Shown here piece by piece: positions 1 to 7,277 of a stretch of 45,982 bases of DNA (position 1 is the first letter of the stretch; every line of letters starts with the position of its first letter). Made by a program: the position numbers and the translations under genes. Source of the DNA: Bacillota bacterium (GTDB lineage: Bacteria; Bacillota_I; Bacilli_A; Acholeplasmatales; UBA5453); NCBI GenBank assembly GCA_023436805.1, contig JAEZHT010000083.1:1-45982 (forward strand), in the 5' to 3' direction. Under the pieces are notes generated by a model. It searched no databases, was not told the origin of the DNA, and was given only the letters and a program-made list of their open reading frames with translations.

Positions 1-489
1 ATAATCATTGATCAATTGAGTTGCAGCGATGGTTACTGGGTACGTTTGGATGTTGCCTGTTGTCGTAAACTCATCCTCAATTAAGTTTTTGTTTAATATG
101 ATTTTGTTCAGTTTCCAATGATTTTCTTCGATGAATGGATAATCTTCATAAATGTGATCACCTTCATATTCAGAAACACGATATGTATCGTCCTCATGAA
201 CATAGATGATTGAATCCAATTTATCATTTGCCCAAAATCCCGCTTGAATCATCGGGTCGTTGAATATGTAAACAGAAGAACGTTTAATGACGTCTCCACC
301 TGGATTATAGATCATCTCATAATCAACTTTGACGCTTTTAAACGTGCCTAAAGCCTTATAAGCTGTATCGACGATCGTATCCTCAAATTTGTCTTCAACC
401 AAATCTTCTATAGGCTTTTCACAACCAGTTATTACAAGAAAAAAACTTAAAATAAAACCTGAACATAACAAACGTTTTATGCGATTCAT
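1..489 (-). CDS. Putative lipoprotein, paralogue of its neighbour (3' end outside window)
   Basis: The reading frame runs off the left edge, so only the first 163 residues are seen. It starts with a basic N-terminus, a hydrophobic stretch and a lipobox-like LVITGC, so the protein is probably a secreted lipid-anchored protein. A GGAGG ribosome site precedes the ATG. The visible part aligns along its length with the next lipoprotein upstream (523-1563): both carry YVHED..YRV.EY followed by an acidic, aromatic stretch. Spacing of 33 bases suggests one transcript with that gene. I do not recognise a named family. Function unknown; surface exposure is inferred from the signal peptide alone. Confidence 0.75.
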   Translation of the reverse strand, partial: MNRIKRLLCSGFILSFFLVITGCEKPIEDLVEDKFEDTIVDTAYKALGTFKSVKVDYEMIYNPGGDVIKRSSVYIFNDPMIQAGFWANDKLDSIIYVHEDDTYRVSEYEGDHIYEDYPFIEENHWKLNKIILNKNLIEDEFTTTGNIQTYPVTIAATQLINDY

Positions 490-522
490 ATAAATCCTCC
501 ACTGTTTTGAATGATACCTACC

Positions 523-1563
523 TTAAGGTTCGACAATCAATTGAAATGTGGCTTCGCCTACTTGACCTGTACCTTCAATACGAATGTAGACTGTGCCTAC
601 ACCAAAGCCATAATACATCCCCACACTCATGCTGATGTTGTTCAAAAAAACGTCATCGGGGTATTGTTGATAATAGTAATACCGTACATAAATGCCTGTC
701 GATTCAATCTTGATGTTTGCATATTCGGTCAAAGTAAGCTTAATCATATCCGAGTCTTCTGGGTATTGTATTTCTGTGTGATATACCTCACCCACAGTAA
801 TGGAATGACTCTTCAGCATTGGCCATCTAGCAGCGTCGTCAGCCATCATGTCGTTAAATGACACATCCGGGCATTTTTCTAAGTCATAGTTGAAATCCAA
901 TATTAATGTATTGTTCTCAAATAAGCCAAATCGGTTGACTGCTTTTAAATAGTCTTCAATATCGATGCGCATGGTAGTGATGCGTTCAGTTTCAATATCT
1001 AATTCCAAATAAATATCCACTAAAATTTGATCCAATCCTTGGATATCTTCATACCTTGAATCCCCAGTCATCTCCATAATCAATGTGTCTAATGCACTGT
1101 ATGAGGTCATCATCTCTGTACCAGAAATGTGTGTTTGATAACTGGCCGTATTTTCATCGTAAACTAAATCATCATCCAAGCGTATTTTTTGAAAAATAGG
1201 ATTTAAATGCCAATCGCCTGTAAAATAAGTGAATGCTTCTTCATAAAAATATTGGCCATTGTATTCGTAAACCCTGTAAGGTTGATCTTCGTGAACGTAA
1301 TTATAATATAGAAGTCCGTTTTCATCCAACGTACCGGTTTGGAATTTTTCATCATTATAAAATGCATAAGAGGTCTCAAAATAGCGCTCATTCGCACCTG
1401 TGCCATAAGCATAGGTGATGGTTACGCCCAGGGAATCCGCTTTAGCACTGTAATTCAAAGCCCGTTCAATCGGTGTTTTGAGTGCTTGTTTATGGGTACA
1501 GCCAGTAATCATCAAAGACGCCAAACACAAAAGGCTTAACAACCACTGTTTTTTAAGATTCAT
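523..1563 (-). CDS. Putative lipoprotein, unknown function
   Basis: 346 residues. The protein starts MNLKKQ, has a hydrophobic core and a lipobox ending LMITGC at about residue 22, so it should be exported and lipid-anchored. I chose the ATG at 1563 because TTGGAGG lies eight bases ahead of it; an ATG five codons upstream has no such site. The mature part is rich in Tyr, Asp and Glu with no helix-rich or transmembrane segment, suggesting a beta-rich extracellular fold. It is a paralogue of the truncated gene just downstream. No catalytic motif was recognised. Function unknown. Confidence 0.8.
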   Translation of the reverse strand: MNLKKQWLLSLLCLASLMITGCTHKQALKTPIERALNYSAKADSLGVTITYAYGTGANERYFETSYAFYNDEKFQTGTLDENGLLYYNYVHEDQPYRVYEYNGQYFYEEAFTYFTGDWHLNPIFQKIRLDDDLVYDENTASYQTHISGTEMMTSYSALDTLIMEMTGDSRYEDIQGLDQILVDIYLELDIETERITTMRIDIEDYLKAVNRFGLFENNTLILDFNYDLEKCPDVSFNDMMADDAARWPMLKSHSITVGEVYHTEIQYPEDSDMIKLTLTEYANIKIESTGIYVRYYYYQQYPDDVFLNNISMSVGMYYGFGVGTVYIRIEGTGQVGEATFQLIVEP

Positions 1564-1585
1564 CGCATCGTCCTCCAATACGTTG

Positions 1586-1614
1586 ATTTTATCATTTAAT
1601 GTATTTTATGACAA
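1586..1614 (-). promoter_or_regulatory. Sigma-A type promoter of the lipoprotein pair
   Basis: On the minus strand TTGTCA (1609-1614) and TAAAAT (1586-1591) are 17 bases apart, just upstream of the lipoprotein start at 1563. Confidence 0.6.
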
Positions 1615-1636
1615 GACTTGATTATTCATTTATATC

Positions 1637-1669
1637 AAAAAAAAGAACAAATCTCATCAATTTGTTCTT
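1637..1669 (-). terminator. Rho-independent terminator after the TM2 gene
   Basis: The minus strand folds as AAGAACAAAT / ATTTGTTCTT (arms 1643-1652 and 1660-1669, loop of seven) followed by a run of T. It lies directly after the TM2 protein gene. Confidence 0.8.
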
Positions 1670-1683
1670 CCTTATTTTATAAA

Positions 1684-1908
1684 TTATTTTAAATATTTGA
1701 GCATATCAGTTTGGTATCTACCTAGGAATAAGAATACTAAGTCAACAATCCAAAGAATAAAGCCGATACCGAAAACGAAAGCCAACACTAAACGAATGAG
1801 ACCCCACTTCATGTCTCCCATAACGAATCTATCGATTCCTAAACCATTGGTTAACGGAATGATGATTAAAACCATTTCCAACACACTTAAATTTTGTTTC
1901 TTTGCCAT
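1684..1908 (-). CDS. TM2-domain small membrane protein
   Basis: 74 residues. The sequence shows the TM2 pattern: a Leu/Ile-rich first helix, the G-x-D-R-F-x-x-G turn (GIDRFVMGD), then a second helix ending WIVDLVFLF. Such proteins are small two-helix inner membrane proteins of unclear role. The ATG at 1908 (MAKKQN) is chosen because AAAGGAGAG lies just ahead; an in-frame ATG eight codons earlier lacks one. It is a single gene with its own promoter (1931-1959) and terminator, so it is not part of the frr operon. The family assignment is fairly sure; no function can be given. Confidence 0.8.
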   Translation of the reverse strand: MAKKQNLSVLEMVLIIIPLTNGLGIDRFVMGDMKWGLIRLVLAFVFGIGFILWIVDLVFLFLGRYQTDMLKYLK

Positions 1909-1930
1909 AATATCACTCTCCTTTATATTC

Positions 1931-1959
1931 ATTATAACGAATCTTTAAGAATTTTGTAA
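1931..1959 (-). promoter_or_regulatory. Promoter of the TM2 gene
   Basis: Minus-strand TTACAA (1954-1959) and TATAAT (1931-1936) with a 17-base spacer, about 25 bases ahead of the start codon. Confidence 0.65.
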
Positions 1960-1997
1960 GACTTATATGGCGTTTTATGTTCATTTTTATGATTATG

Positions 1998-2027
1998 AAA
2001 AAGAAAAAGGCCAATTGCTTAGCCTTT
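1998..2027 (-). terminator. Terminator of the tsf-pyrH-frr unit
   Basis: Minus-strand stem AAAGGC / GCCTTT followed by TTTTCTTTTT, immediately after frr. Confidence 0.75.
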
Positions 2028-2032
2028 GACAT

Positions 2033-2587
2033 TTAGATTGCCATGATTTCTTCGATCTTGACTTTGGTCACCTGATCGACTTTTTCAACAAACTTATCGG
2101 TCAACGATTGAACGTCTTCAATGTAGCCATGTTCCGCATCTTCTGTAAGTTCTAACTTCTTGATGTGTTCATTGGCTTCTCTTCTGACATTTCTAACCGC
2201 AATCTTTCCATGTTCAGATAATTTTTCAGCTTGCTTAGCCAATTCTTTTCTGCGTTCAGTGGTGAGTTGAGGTAAAATCAAGCGGATACCTACGCCATCA
2301 TTTTGAGGTTGCAAACCCAATTGTGACGCTTGAATCGCACTTTCGATTTTTTTCAATGTCGATTTGTCGAATGGTTTGATATAAAGTTGGTTACCTTCAG
2401 GAACGGAAATCGAAGCGATTTGCTTGATTGGGCTATCGACACCGTAATATTCGATGTGAACCACATCTAATAATGCAGGGTTAGCTCTACCGGTACGAAT
2501 CGATGCGAAATCGTGTTGAAGGGCATGGATGGATTTTTCCATCTTTTCTTCAGCTTCCATTAAAATTAAATCAGCTTGTTCGTTCAT
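2033..2587 (-). CDS. frr: Ribosome recycling factor
   Basis: 184 residues, the normal family length. RRF, with EF-G, splits the post-termination ribosome into subunits in the cytoplasm. The conserved features are visible: SIRTGRANPALLD near residue 30, the VPEG loop, LTTERRKELAK in the middle, and the long C-terminal helix with VRNVRREA. It starts at an ATG preceded by AGGAGAAG. It follows pyrH by nine bases, the usual pyrH-frr order in Bacillota, and a terminator closes the unit. Identification is secure. Confidence 0.97.
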   Translation of the reverse strand: MNEQADLILMEAEEKMEKSIHALQHDFASIRTGRANPALLDVVHIEYYGVDSPIKQIASISVPEGNQLYIKPFDKSTLKKIESAIQASQLGLQPQNDGVGIRLILPQLTTERRKELAKQAEKLSEHGKIAVRNVRREANEHIKKLELTEDAEHGYIEDVQSLTDKFVEKVDQVTKVKIEEIMAI

Positions 2588-2596
2588 CTTCTTCTC

Positions 2597-3304
2597 CTAT
2601 TTTACGATGGTGCCTATTTTTTCACCTAAGACGGCTTTTTTGATGTTGCCTTCTTGGTTCATATTAAATACGATGAGATCGATGTGATTATCTTTACACA
2701 AGCTAGCTGCGGTGGAATCCATGATTTCTAGCCCGTGTTCTAAAACGAATTTGTGGGTTAATTCATTGTACATGATGGCATCCGTGAATTTTCTTGGGTC
2801 TTTGTTATAAACCCCTTCAACCCCGTTTTTAGCCATTAAGATGACTTCTGCGTCGATTTCTGCAGCGCGTAATGCGGCTGCGGTATCGGTCGAGAAGTAA
2901 GGTGATCCAGTCCCGCCTACAAACACGACAACGCGACCTTTTTCCATGTGGCGTGTGGCACGTCTGCGGATGTATGGTTCGCATACTTCGGAAACGTTCA
3001 AGGAACTCATAACACGGGTAGGGACGCCTAGTTTTTCAAGTGCATCTTGTAGTGCCAATCCATTCATGATGGTGGCTAACATACCCATGTAGTCGGCTTG
3101 TGCACGATCCATCCCGAGACCTTCAGCGGTTTTACCACGCCAAATGTTCCCACCACCAACCACGATACCAACATCGATGCCAAGGTCTTTAACGTCCTTG
3201 ACTTCTTTGGCTAATTTCATGACGGTTTGAGGATCGATGCCAAATTCCGTATGACCTTTCATCGCTTCTCCACTCATTTTTAGTAATACGCGTTTATAGC
3301 TCAT
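2597..3304 (-). CDS. pyrH: UMP kinase
   Basis: 235 residues. This is the bacterial hexameric UMP kinase of the amino-acid-kinase fold, making UDP from UMP and ATP for pyrimidine nucleotides. Signature parts are VLLKMSGEA at the N-terminus, the VVGGGNIWRG nucleotide loop, a GTGSPYFSTDTAAALRA segment and the VYNKDP motif. I place the start at the ATG at 3304; a GTG two codons upstream overlaps the GAGG ribosome site and is less likely. It lies between tsf and frr, the standard order, 34 bases after tsf. Confidence 0.97.
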   Translation of the reverse strand: MSYKRVLLKMSGEAMKGHTEFGIDPQTVMKLAKEVKDVKDLGIDVGIVVGGGNIWRGKTAEGLGMDRAQADYMGMLATIMNGLALQDALEKLGVPTRVMSSLNVSEVCEPYIRRRATRHMEKGRVVVFVGGTGSPYFSTDTAAALRAAEIDAEVILMAKNGVEGVYNKDPRKFTDAIMYNELTHKFVLEHGLEIMDSTAASLCKDNHIDLIVFNMNQEGNIKKAVLGEKIGTIVK

Positions 3305-3338
3305 AGACACCTCGATCTGTTTGATTTGATTTTTTTAA

Positions 3339-4232
3339 TTAAGCTCTGACTTGTTCCATGACTTCTTTAGCAAAGTCAGTTTCTTTCTTCTCAATGCCTT
3401 CGCCTACTTCTAAGCGGATGAAGGATGCAACCACTGCTTTATTGTTCTTCACATATTGTTCAACGGTTTCATCTGGGTTTTTAACAAATGGTTGGTTAAC
3501 CAAGCAAATGTCTTTGAGTTGCTTGTTCAAACGGCCTTCGACCATCTTTTCAAGGATGGCTTGTGGTTTTGGTTTTGCTTCTTTAGAGTTTTCTTCAATC
3601 GCTTGGTGAACTAAAACGTCTCTTTCTTTCGCAATGAAGTCTGCAGAAATTTGAGATTGGTCTAAGTATTGTGGTTTTTGCGCTGCAACGTGCATTGCGA
3701 TGTCTTTCGCAACAGCATCGTTACCACCGTTTAATACGGCTAAAGTAGCGATTCTACCACCCATGTGTTTGTAAGCACCAAACACTTGAGCGTCTTCTTT
3801 GACGACTCTTTGAACACGTCTTAAAGTGATCTTTTCGCCGATGGTTGCGGTTGCTTCTGCCAATAAGGTTTCAACCGATTTGCCATCTTTTACGACTTGT
3901 AATGCAGCTTCTGTGTTTTGTGCACCACTGGTCAAAATGATGTGACCCAAATTGTCTAATAGTCCTAAGAACTTTTCATTCTTAGCGACGAAGTCAGTTT
4001 CGGAGTTTAATTCATAAATGACGGCAACGTTGCCTTCAACGATGACATTGCATAGACCTTCAGCGGCGATTCTATCGGCTTTTTTAGCGGCTTTAGCAAT
4101 CCCTTTTTCTCTTAGATAAGTAACGGCTGCTTCAATATTGCCATCGGTTTGTTCTAATGCTTTTTTACAATCTAACATCCCCGCACCGGTGATGTCTCTT
4201 AGTTCTTTAACTTGTGCTGCTGTAACTGCCAT
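3339..4232 (-). CDS. tsf: Translation elongation factor Ts
   Basis: 297 residues, close to the usual EF-Ts length. EF-Ts exchanges GDP for GTP on EF-Tu. The N-terminal UBA-like helix pair with VKELRDITGAGMLDCKKAL and the TDFVAKNEKF core motif are clear. The ATG at 4232 has AGGAGG seven bases ahead; the reading frame stays open 29 codons further upstream but without such a site. Although next to rpsB as in most bacteria, it is separated from it by a terminator hairpin and has its own candidate promoter, so its level can differ from that of S2. Confidence 0.97.
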   Translation of the reverse strand: MAVTAAQVKELRDITGAGMLDCKKALEQTDGNIEAAVTYLREKGIAKAAKKADRIAAEGLCNVIVEGNVAVIYELNSETDFVAKNEKFLGLLDNLGHIILTSGAQNTEAALQVVKDGKSVETLLAEATATIGEKITLRRVQRVVKEDAQVFGAYKHMGGRIATLAVLNGGNDAVAKDIAMHVAAQKPQYLDQSQISADFIAKERDVLVHQAIEENSKEAKPKPQAILEKMVEGRLNKQLKDICLVNQPFVKNPDETVEQYVKNNKAVVASFIRLEVGEGIEKKETDFAKEVMEQVRA

Positions 4233-4259
4233 GGTTAATATCCTCCTAATTTCAATAAT

Positions 4260-4287
4260 ATTATACCTTTTTTTGATTCTTTTGTAA
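4260..4287 (-). promoter_or_regulatory. Candidate promoter of tsf
   Basis: Minus-strand TATAAT (4260-4265) with TTACAA (4282-4287) 16 bases upstream. The -10 is consensus and the -35 is weak. It lies between the rpsB terminator and the tsf start. Confidence 0.5.
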
Positions 4288-4293
4288 TCTTTA

Positions 4294-4322
4294 TTAAAAT
4301 AAAAGGGATGATTTAACATCCC
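4294..4322 (-). terminator. Terminator between rpsB and tsf
   Basis: Minus-strand stem GGGATG / CATCCC (4305-4322) followed by TTTTATTTT. It is placed after the rpsB stop and ahead of the tsf promoter, so rpsB is at least partly its own transcription unit. Confidence 0.75.
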
Positions 4323-4333
4323 TATCTACCTTT

Positions 4334-5308
4334 TTACTTTAATGCTGCAAGTAAGTCAGCTTTCTTCATTTCTTCATAGCCAGGAACATTCTTTGCTTTT
4401 GCAAGTTCTCTTAATTCACTTGTTTTTAGTTTTTCTAGTTCAGTTGGTTGAGCGGATGAAGCTGGTGCTGCTGCGCCTTCTCTTTTAACATAAGGCTTCT
4501 TGTATTCTCTATTTTCTCTAGGTTGAGCATTGTCTCTTTGAGGACGTCTTGGGCGTTCTTTGTTTTCAACATTTCTAGATGCTTCTTGCATGTTGACTTC
4601 TTCAGAATCTTCAAACTTTTCAACGACGCCACCTTGTGCTTCAACGACTGCATTACCCATAACCCAAGTGATGAGTTTTACGGCTCTGATTGCGTCGTCA
4701 TTCGCTGGGATGACATAGTCAACGTCATCTGGATCACAGTTGGTATCAACGATACCGAATACTGGGATGTTCAAGATACGTGCTTCTAGGATGGCATTTC
4801 TTTCTTTACGTGGGTCTACGATGAAGATCGCTTCAGGTAGTTTTTGCATTTCTTTGATACCACCTAGGAATTTTTCAAGTCTTTCGCGTTCTTTCTTAAG
4901 ACCGATGACTTCTTTCTTAGGTAATACTTCGAATGTGCCTTGTGCTTCCATATCGTATAAGTCTTTTAATCTCTTAATTCTTCTACGAATGGTTTTAAAG
5001 TTGGTTAAGGTACCACCTAACCATCTTTGGTCAACATAGAAGTGACCAGTTCTTGCTGCTTCTTCTTTAACTGCTTCTTGTGCTTGCTTCTTGGTACCTA
5101 CGAATAGGACTTTACCACCATTTTGTGCAATGGCGAACAATGCTTGGTACGCCTTCTCGATAGACTCTGCAGTCTTCTTAAGGTCGATGATGTAAATGCC
5201 GTTACGTGCAGTGTAAATGTAACGAGCCATCTTTGGGTTCCATCTTCTGGTTGCGTGACCGAAGTGAACGCCAGATTCAAGTAATTGCTTCATTGAAACG
5301 ACTGACAT
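4334..5308 (-). CDS. rpsB: 30S ribosomal protein S2 with a C-terminal extension
   Basis: 324 residues, some 70-90 longer than a typical S2. The first roughly 230 residues are an ordinary S2: MKQLLESGVHFGHATRRWNPKM, the VGTKKQAQ stretch, RWLGGTLTNF, VDPRKERNA and the PVFGIVDTNCDPD segment. After that comes an Arg/Pro/Glu-rich linker, and the last 35 residues (ELEKLKTSELRELAKAKNV then KKADLLAAL) look like a Rho-N/SAP-type helix-extended-helix module that usually binds nucleic acid. The ATG at 5308 has GGAGG ahead of it. It has its own promoter, a structured leader and a terminator. S2 identity is certain; the domain call for the tail is by eye. Confidence 0.96.
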   Translation of the reverse strand: MSVVSMKQLLESGVHFGHATRRWNPKMARYIYTARNGIYIIDLKKTAESIEKAYQALFAIAQNGGKVLFVGTKKQAQEAVKEEAARTGHFYVDQRWLGGTLTNFKTIRRRIKRLKDLYDMEAQGTFEVLPKKEVIGLKKERERLEKFLGGIKEMQKLPEAIFIVDPRKERNAILEARILNIPVFGIVDTNCDPDDVDYVIPANDDAIRAVKLITWVMGNAVVEAQGGVVEKFEDSEEVNMQEASRNVENKERPRRPQRDNAQPRENREYKKPYVKREGAAAPASSAQPTELEKLKTSELRELAKAKNVPGYEEMKKADLLAALK

Positions 5309-5334
5309 TTTTCTTTCCTCCATTTGTTAGTCTT

Positions 5335-5400
5335 CCTCTGCATGACATACATGGTTTCAACCACCCGAGTGGGCACCTGGTAAACCACTGTTCATGCATG
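5335..5400 (-). promoter_or_regulatory. Structured 5' leader of rpsB, candidate S2 autoregulatory RNA
   Basis: The minus-strand leader contains nested perfect helices: TGCATGA / TCATGCA (5339-5345 with 5392-5398), inside it TGGTTT / AAACCA (5352-5357 with 5382-5387), and a CCAC / GTGG apical hairpin (5361-5364 with 5369-5372). The 3' arm of the outer helix ends about 30 bases before the start codon. No T-tract terminator follows, so control would be at translation or RNA stability. I do not recognise it as a described leader class. Confidence 0.55.
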
Positions 5401-5420
5401 TGTATTTTACTGCCTTATTA

Positions 5421-5449
5421 ACTATATCATATTACATATGGGAATGCAA
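5421..5449 (-). promoter_or_regulatory. Promoter of rpsB
   Basis: Minus-strand TTGCAT (5444-5449), a 17-base spacer and TATAGT (5421-5426), directly upstream of the folded leader. Confidence 0.7.
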
Positions 5450-5504
5450 CCCGTTTTATTTTATTTAAGCATATTCCCCATCAAATCATTCAAAAAAGTT
5501 CAAA

Positions 5505-5530
5505 AAGAAAAAGAAATCTTTCGACTTCTT
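5505..5530 (-). terminator. Weak terminator after the ECF S component
   Basis: Minus-strand AT-rich stem AAAGAA / TTTCTTT followed by further T residues right after the stop codon. The stem is weak. Confidence 0.4.
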
Positions 5531-6064
5531 TTAGGAAACATACCGTTTTGTGTCTAATAATTGATAATTTGTGATCTCGTGATTCATGTAGTAATACACC
5601 GGTTGATATAGGATTGCGACAGACAATGCCCCAGAGATGCCCATCGCGAATTCAAATGGTAAATCATACATAAAATATAGCAACATATTATAACCCCATA
5701 CATACGATTGAAATGGGATAAATGTCATGCCGTAAATAAAACCAAAGACAAAAGCGAAGAGGGCTAAGCCATGAACACTTTCTACTTTTCTAAAGACTGT
5801 GCTTAATAAGATTGGAATTAATGACCAGCCAAACATCATCGGTACCACCAAATGCCAAATCATCGTGCCCATGTAGATGTTATCTAGCATGGTATGAATG
5901 ATGACAATGAATATCGTTTTTTTAGCACCAATCAAACGGGTATAAAGGATGAGCAAAAACACCGTCAATTGGACGTTAGGGATAAACGATAGGGCTTGTT
6001 CTACGACGAAGATGATGGCTGTAAAAATCGCCATCACAACGAGGTCAAAAATTCGAATACGCAC
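5531..6064 (-). CDS. ECF transporter S component, predicted cobalamin or precursor uptake
   Basis: 177 residues with about six hydrophobic segments, typical of the substrate-binding S subunit of energy-coupling-factor importers. The start appears to be GTG at 6064, one base after the stop of the DUF4430 lipoprotein, so the two are translationally linked; no clear ribosome site is seen. Both genes lie behind a cobalamin riboswitch, so a cobamide or a precursor is the likely substrate. No ECF ATPase or T subunit is in the window, so it presumably shares a module encoded elsewhere. The S-component family is inferred from topology and context; the substrate is inferred from the riboswitch. Confidence 0.75.
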   Translation of the reverse strand: MRIRIFDLVVMAIFTAIIFVVEQALSFIPNVQLTVFLLILYTRLIGAKKTIFIVIIHTMLDNIYMGTMIWHLVVPMMFGWSLIPILLSTVFRKVESVHGLALFAFVFGFIYGMTFIPFQSYVWGYNMLLYFMYDLPFEFAMGISGALSVAILYQPVYYYMNHEITNYQLLDTKRYVS

Positions 6065-6065
6065 A

Positions 6066-6458
6066 CTAAGACCAGCTTTCTAATTTAAATGCTAAAACGT
6101 CATTGTCTTTGACATAATAATCCGATACACCGACCATAGAGGATTCGCCGTTCACATAAAAAGCAATGAATTCTTGGTTACCGGGTTCTAGCTTATATGT
6201 TTGATAAGTGAGTGTTAAAAGCATTTTTCCCCATGAATACACTTCATAAGTCGGCTCTAGATATTCATCTAATGCAGCTTCTGCAGATACGTTTTCATTC
6301 ACTTTAAATTGTTTTGATACCAACAAAGCATCGTCATACAACTCAATCGTGATGAGGACTTTATCGCCTTCTTCAGGTTTGACCTGACATGCGGCTAACC
6401 CAAAAGATAGGGTTAGTAAAAACACAACTAAAAAAATCTTTTTAAACCATGTTGACAT
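6066..6458 (-). CDS. DUF4430-type lipoprotein, likely cobalamin-binding partner of the ECF importer
   Basis: 130 residues. A signal peptide with lipobox LSFGLAAC (Cys at about 24) is followed by one small domain with the DUF4430 pattern, the fold shared with the C-terminal domain of transcobalamin: a regularly spaced V.A.AAL..YL helix, a conserved FIAFYVNGESS stretch (usually W..YVNG) and a final D.LAF.. strand. It is the first gene behind a cobalamin riboswitch and abuts an ECF S component. I infer an extracellular cobamide-binding protein that hands substrate to the importer. Domain call moderate, role inferred. Confidence 0.75.
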   Translation of the reverse strand: MSTWFKKIFLVVFLLTLSFGLAACQVKPEEGDKVLITIELYDDALLVSKQFKVNENVSAEAALDEYLEPTYEVYSWGKMLLTLTYQTYKLEPGNQEFIAFYVNGESSMVGVSDYYVKDNDVLAFKLESWS

Positions 6459-6488
6459 TGTTTTCTCCTCCAGCCTTTATATGTCAAT

Positions 6489-6519
6489 AAAAAAATCTAT
6501 ACCCACCTGGAGTATAGAT
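6489..6519 (-). terminator. Riboswitch-controlled terminator
   Basis: Minus-strand stem ATCTATAC / GTATAGAT (6495-6502 with 6512-6519) followed by TTTTTT. It stands between the cobalamin aptamer and the first start codon, so it is the likely off-switch. Confidence 0.8.
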
Positions 6520-6534
6520 ATAAATAACAATCAA

Positions 6535-6735
6535 AAAATTGTTTTCATACACGCATCACCCAGGCGGTACTTGATTGGGTTTCAGGTAGGTCTACCGGCT
6601 CGATTTCATCCGCATCACACCTTCCCGTTATGCACAGTGGTATTTGTGAGTTGTCCATCTTACGGTTGCTGGGGCAGCGAAAGCTTTTAACTTTCTTCCC
6701 TGTTATGTACTAAGTACACCTTAAACCAGATTAAG
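6535..6735 (-). ncRNA. Cobalamin riboswitch
   Basis: On the minus strand the sequence holds the hallmark pieces in order: an ACAGGGAA stretch, GCTGCCCCAGCAACCG (plus-strand positions about 6663-6679), CACTGTGCATAACGGGAAGG and the B12 box GCCGGTAGACCTACC (within 6583-6600). A terminator hairpin follows at 6489-6519. The organisation suggests that bound cobalamin stops transcription of the DUF4430-ECF S pair. The 375-base gene-free stretch 6459-6833 is filled by this element and its promoter. Confidence 0.92.
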
Positions 6736-6744
6736 TATACATCA

Positions 6745-6773
6745 ATTATAGGTCACAACCGATGAGATTGCAA
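6745..6773 (-). promoter_or_regulatory. Promoter of the cobalamin riboswitch transcript
   Basis: Minus-strand TTGCAA (6768-6773), 17-base spacer, TATAAT (6745-6750). Confidence 0.75.
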
Positions 6774-6833
6774 CCCCATTTGTTACAAATTATAAATAAA
6801 TCTTAAGAATTGCGTAAATACGCGAATAAACCC

Positions 6834-7277
6834 TTATTTATCGGTACTGCCAAAGCCTGAAATACGCTTTTCATCTGAAGCGATATCGTCATCGGTTTTT
6901 AAGTACTGAACAAAAATGCCTTGGGCAACACGTTCGCCTTTTTCAATGACTTGGGTGGTTTTACCAAAGTTATAAATTGGGATCATGATGTGACCTTCAT
7001 TGCCTGGGCTATTGTAGTAATCTTGGTCGATGACACCGACATTGTTGGCCATCATCAATTGCTTTTTAAGACCTAAAGAGGATCTTGGGAAAACCAACAA
7101 TACTTCACCATCTTCCATTGAAACTTTGAGTCCTGTGGATACTTTTTGGATGTCGCCAGGTTTAATTTCAACGGCTTCTACGGCTGCTAAATCATAACCC
7201 GCAGAATGGGATGTCGCCCGCTTTGGTAATTCAAAATCCAGGGCTTGATGGCTGGAAATCTTTTCAAATTTTCTCAT
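6834..7277 (-). CDS. dut: dUTPase (deoxyuridine triphosphatase)
   Basis: 147 residues, a trimeric all-beta dUTPase. It hydrolyses dUTP to dUMP and pyrophosphate, keeping uracil out of DNA and feeding thymidylate synthesis. All five family motifs are seen in order: SAGYDLAA, PRSSLGLK, the NNVGVIDQDYYN segment, KGERVAQGIF, and the C-terminal RISGFGST arm that closes over the substrate. The start codon overlaps the stop of the NUDIX gene (ATGA), so the two are co-translated. Uracil-DNA glycosylase, which acts in the same defence against uracil, lies about 8 kb away. Confidence 0.96.
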   Translation of the reverse strand: MRKFEKISSHQALDFELPKRATSHSAGYDLAAVEAVEIKPGDIQKVSTGLKVSMEDGEVLLVFPRSSLGLKKQLMMANNVGVIDQDYYNSPGNEGHIMIPIYNFGKTTQVIEKGERVAQGIFVQYLKTDDDIASDEKRISGFGSTDK

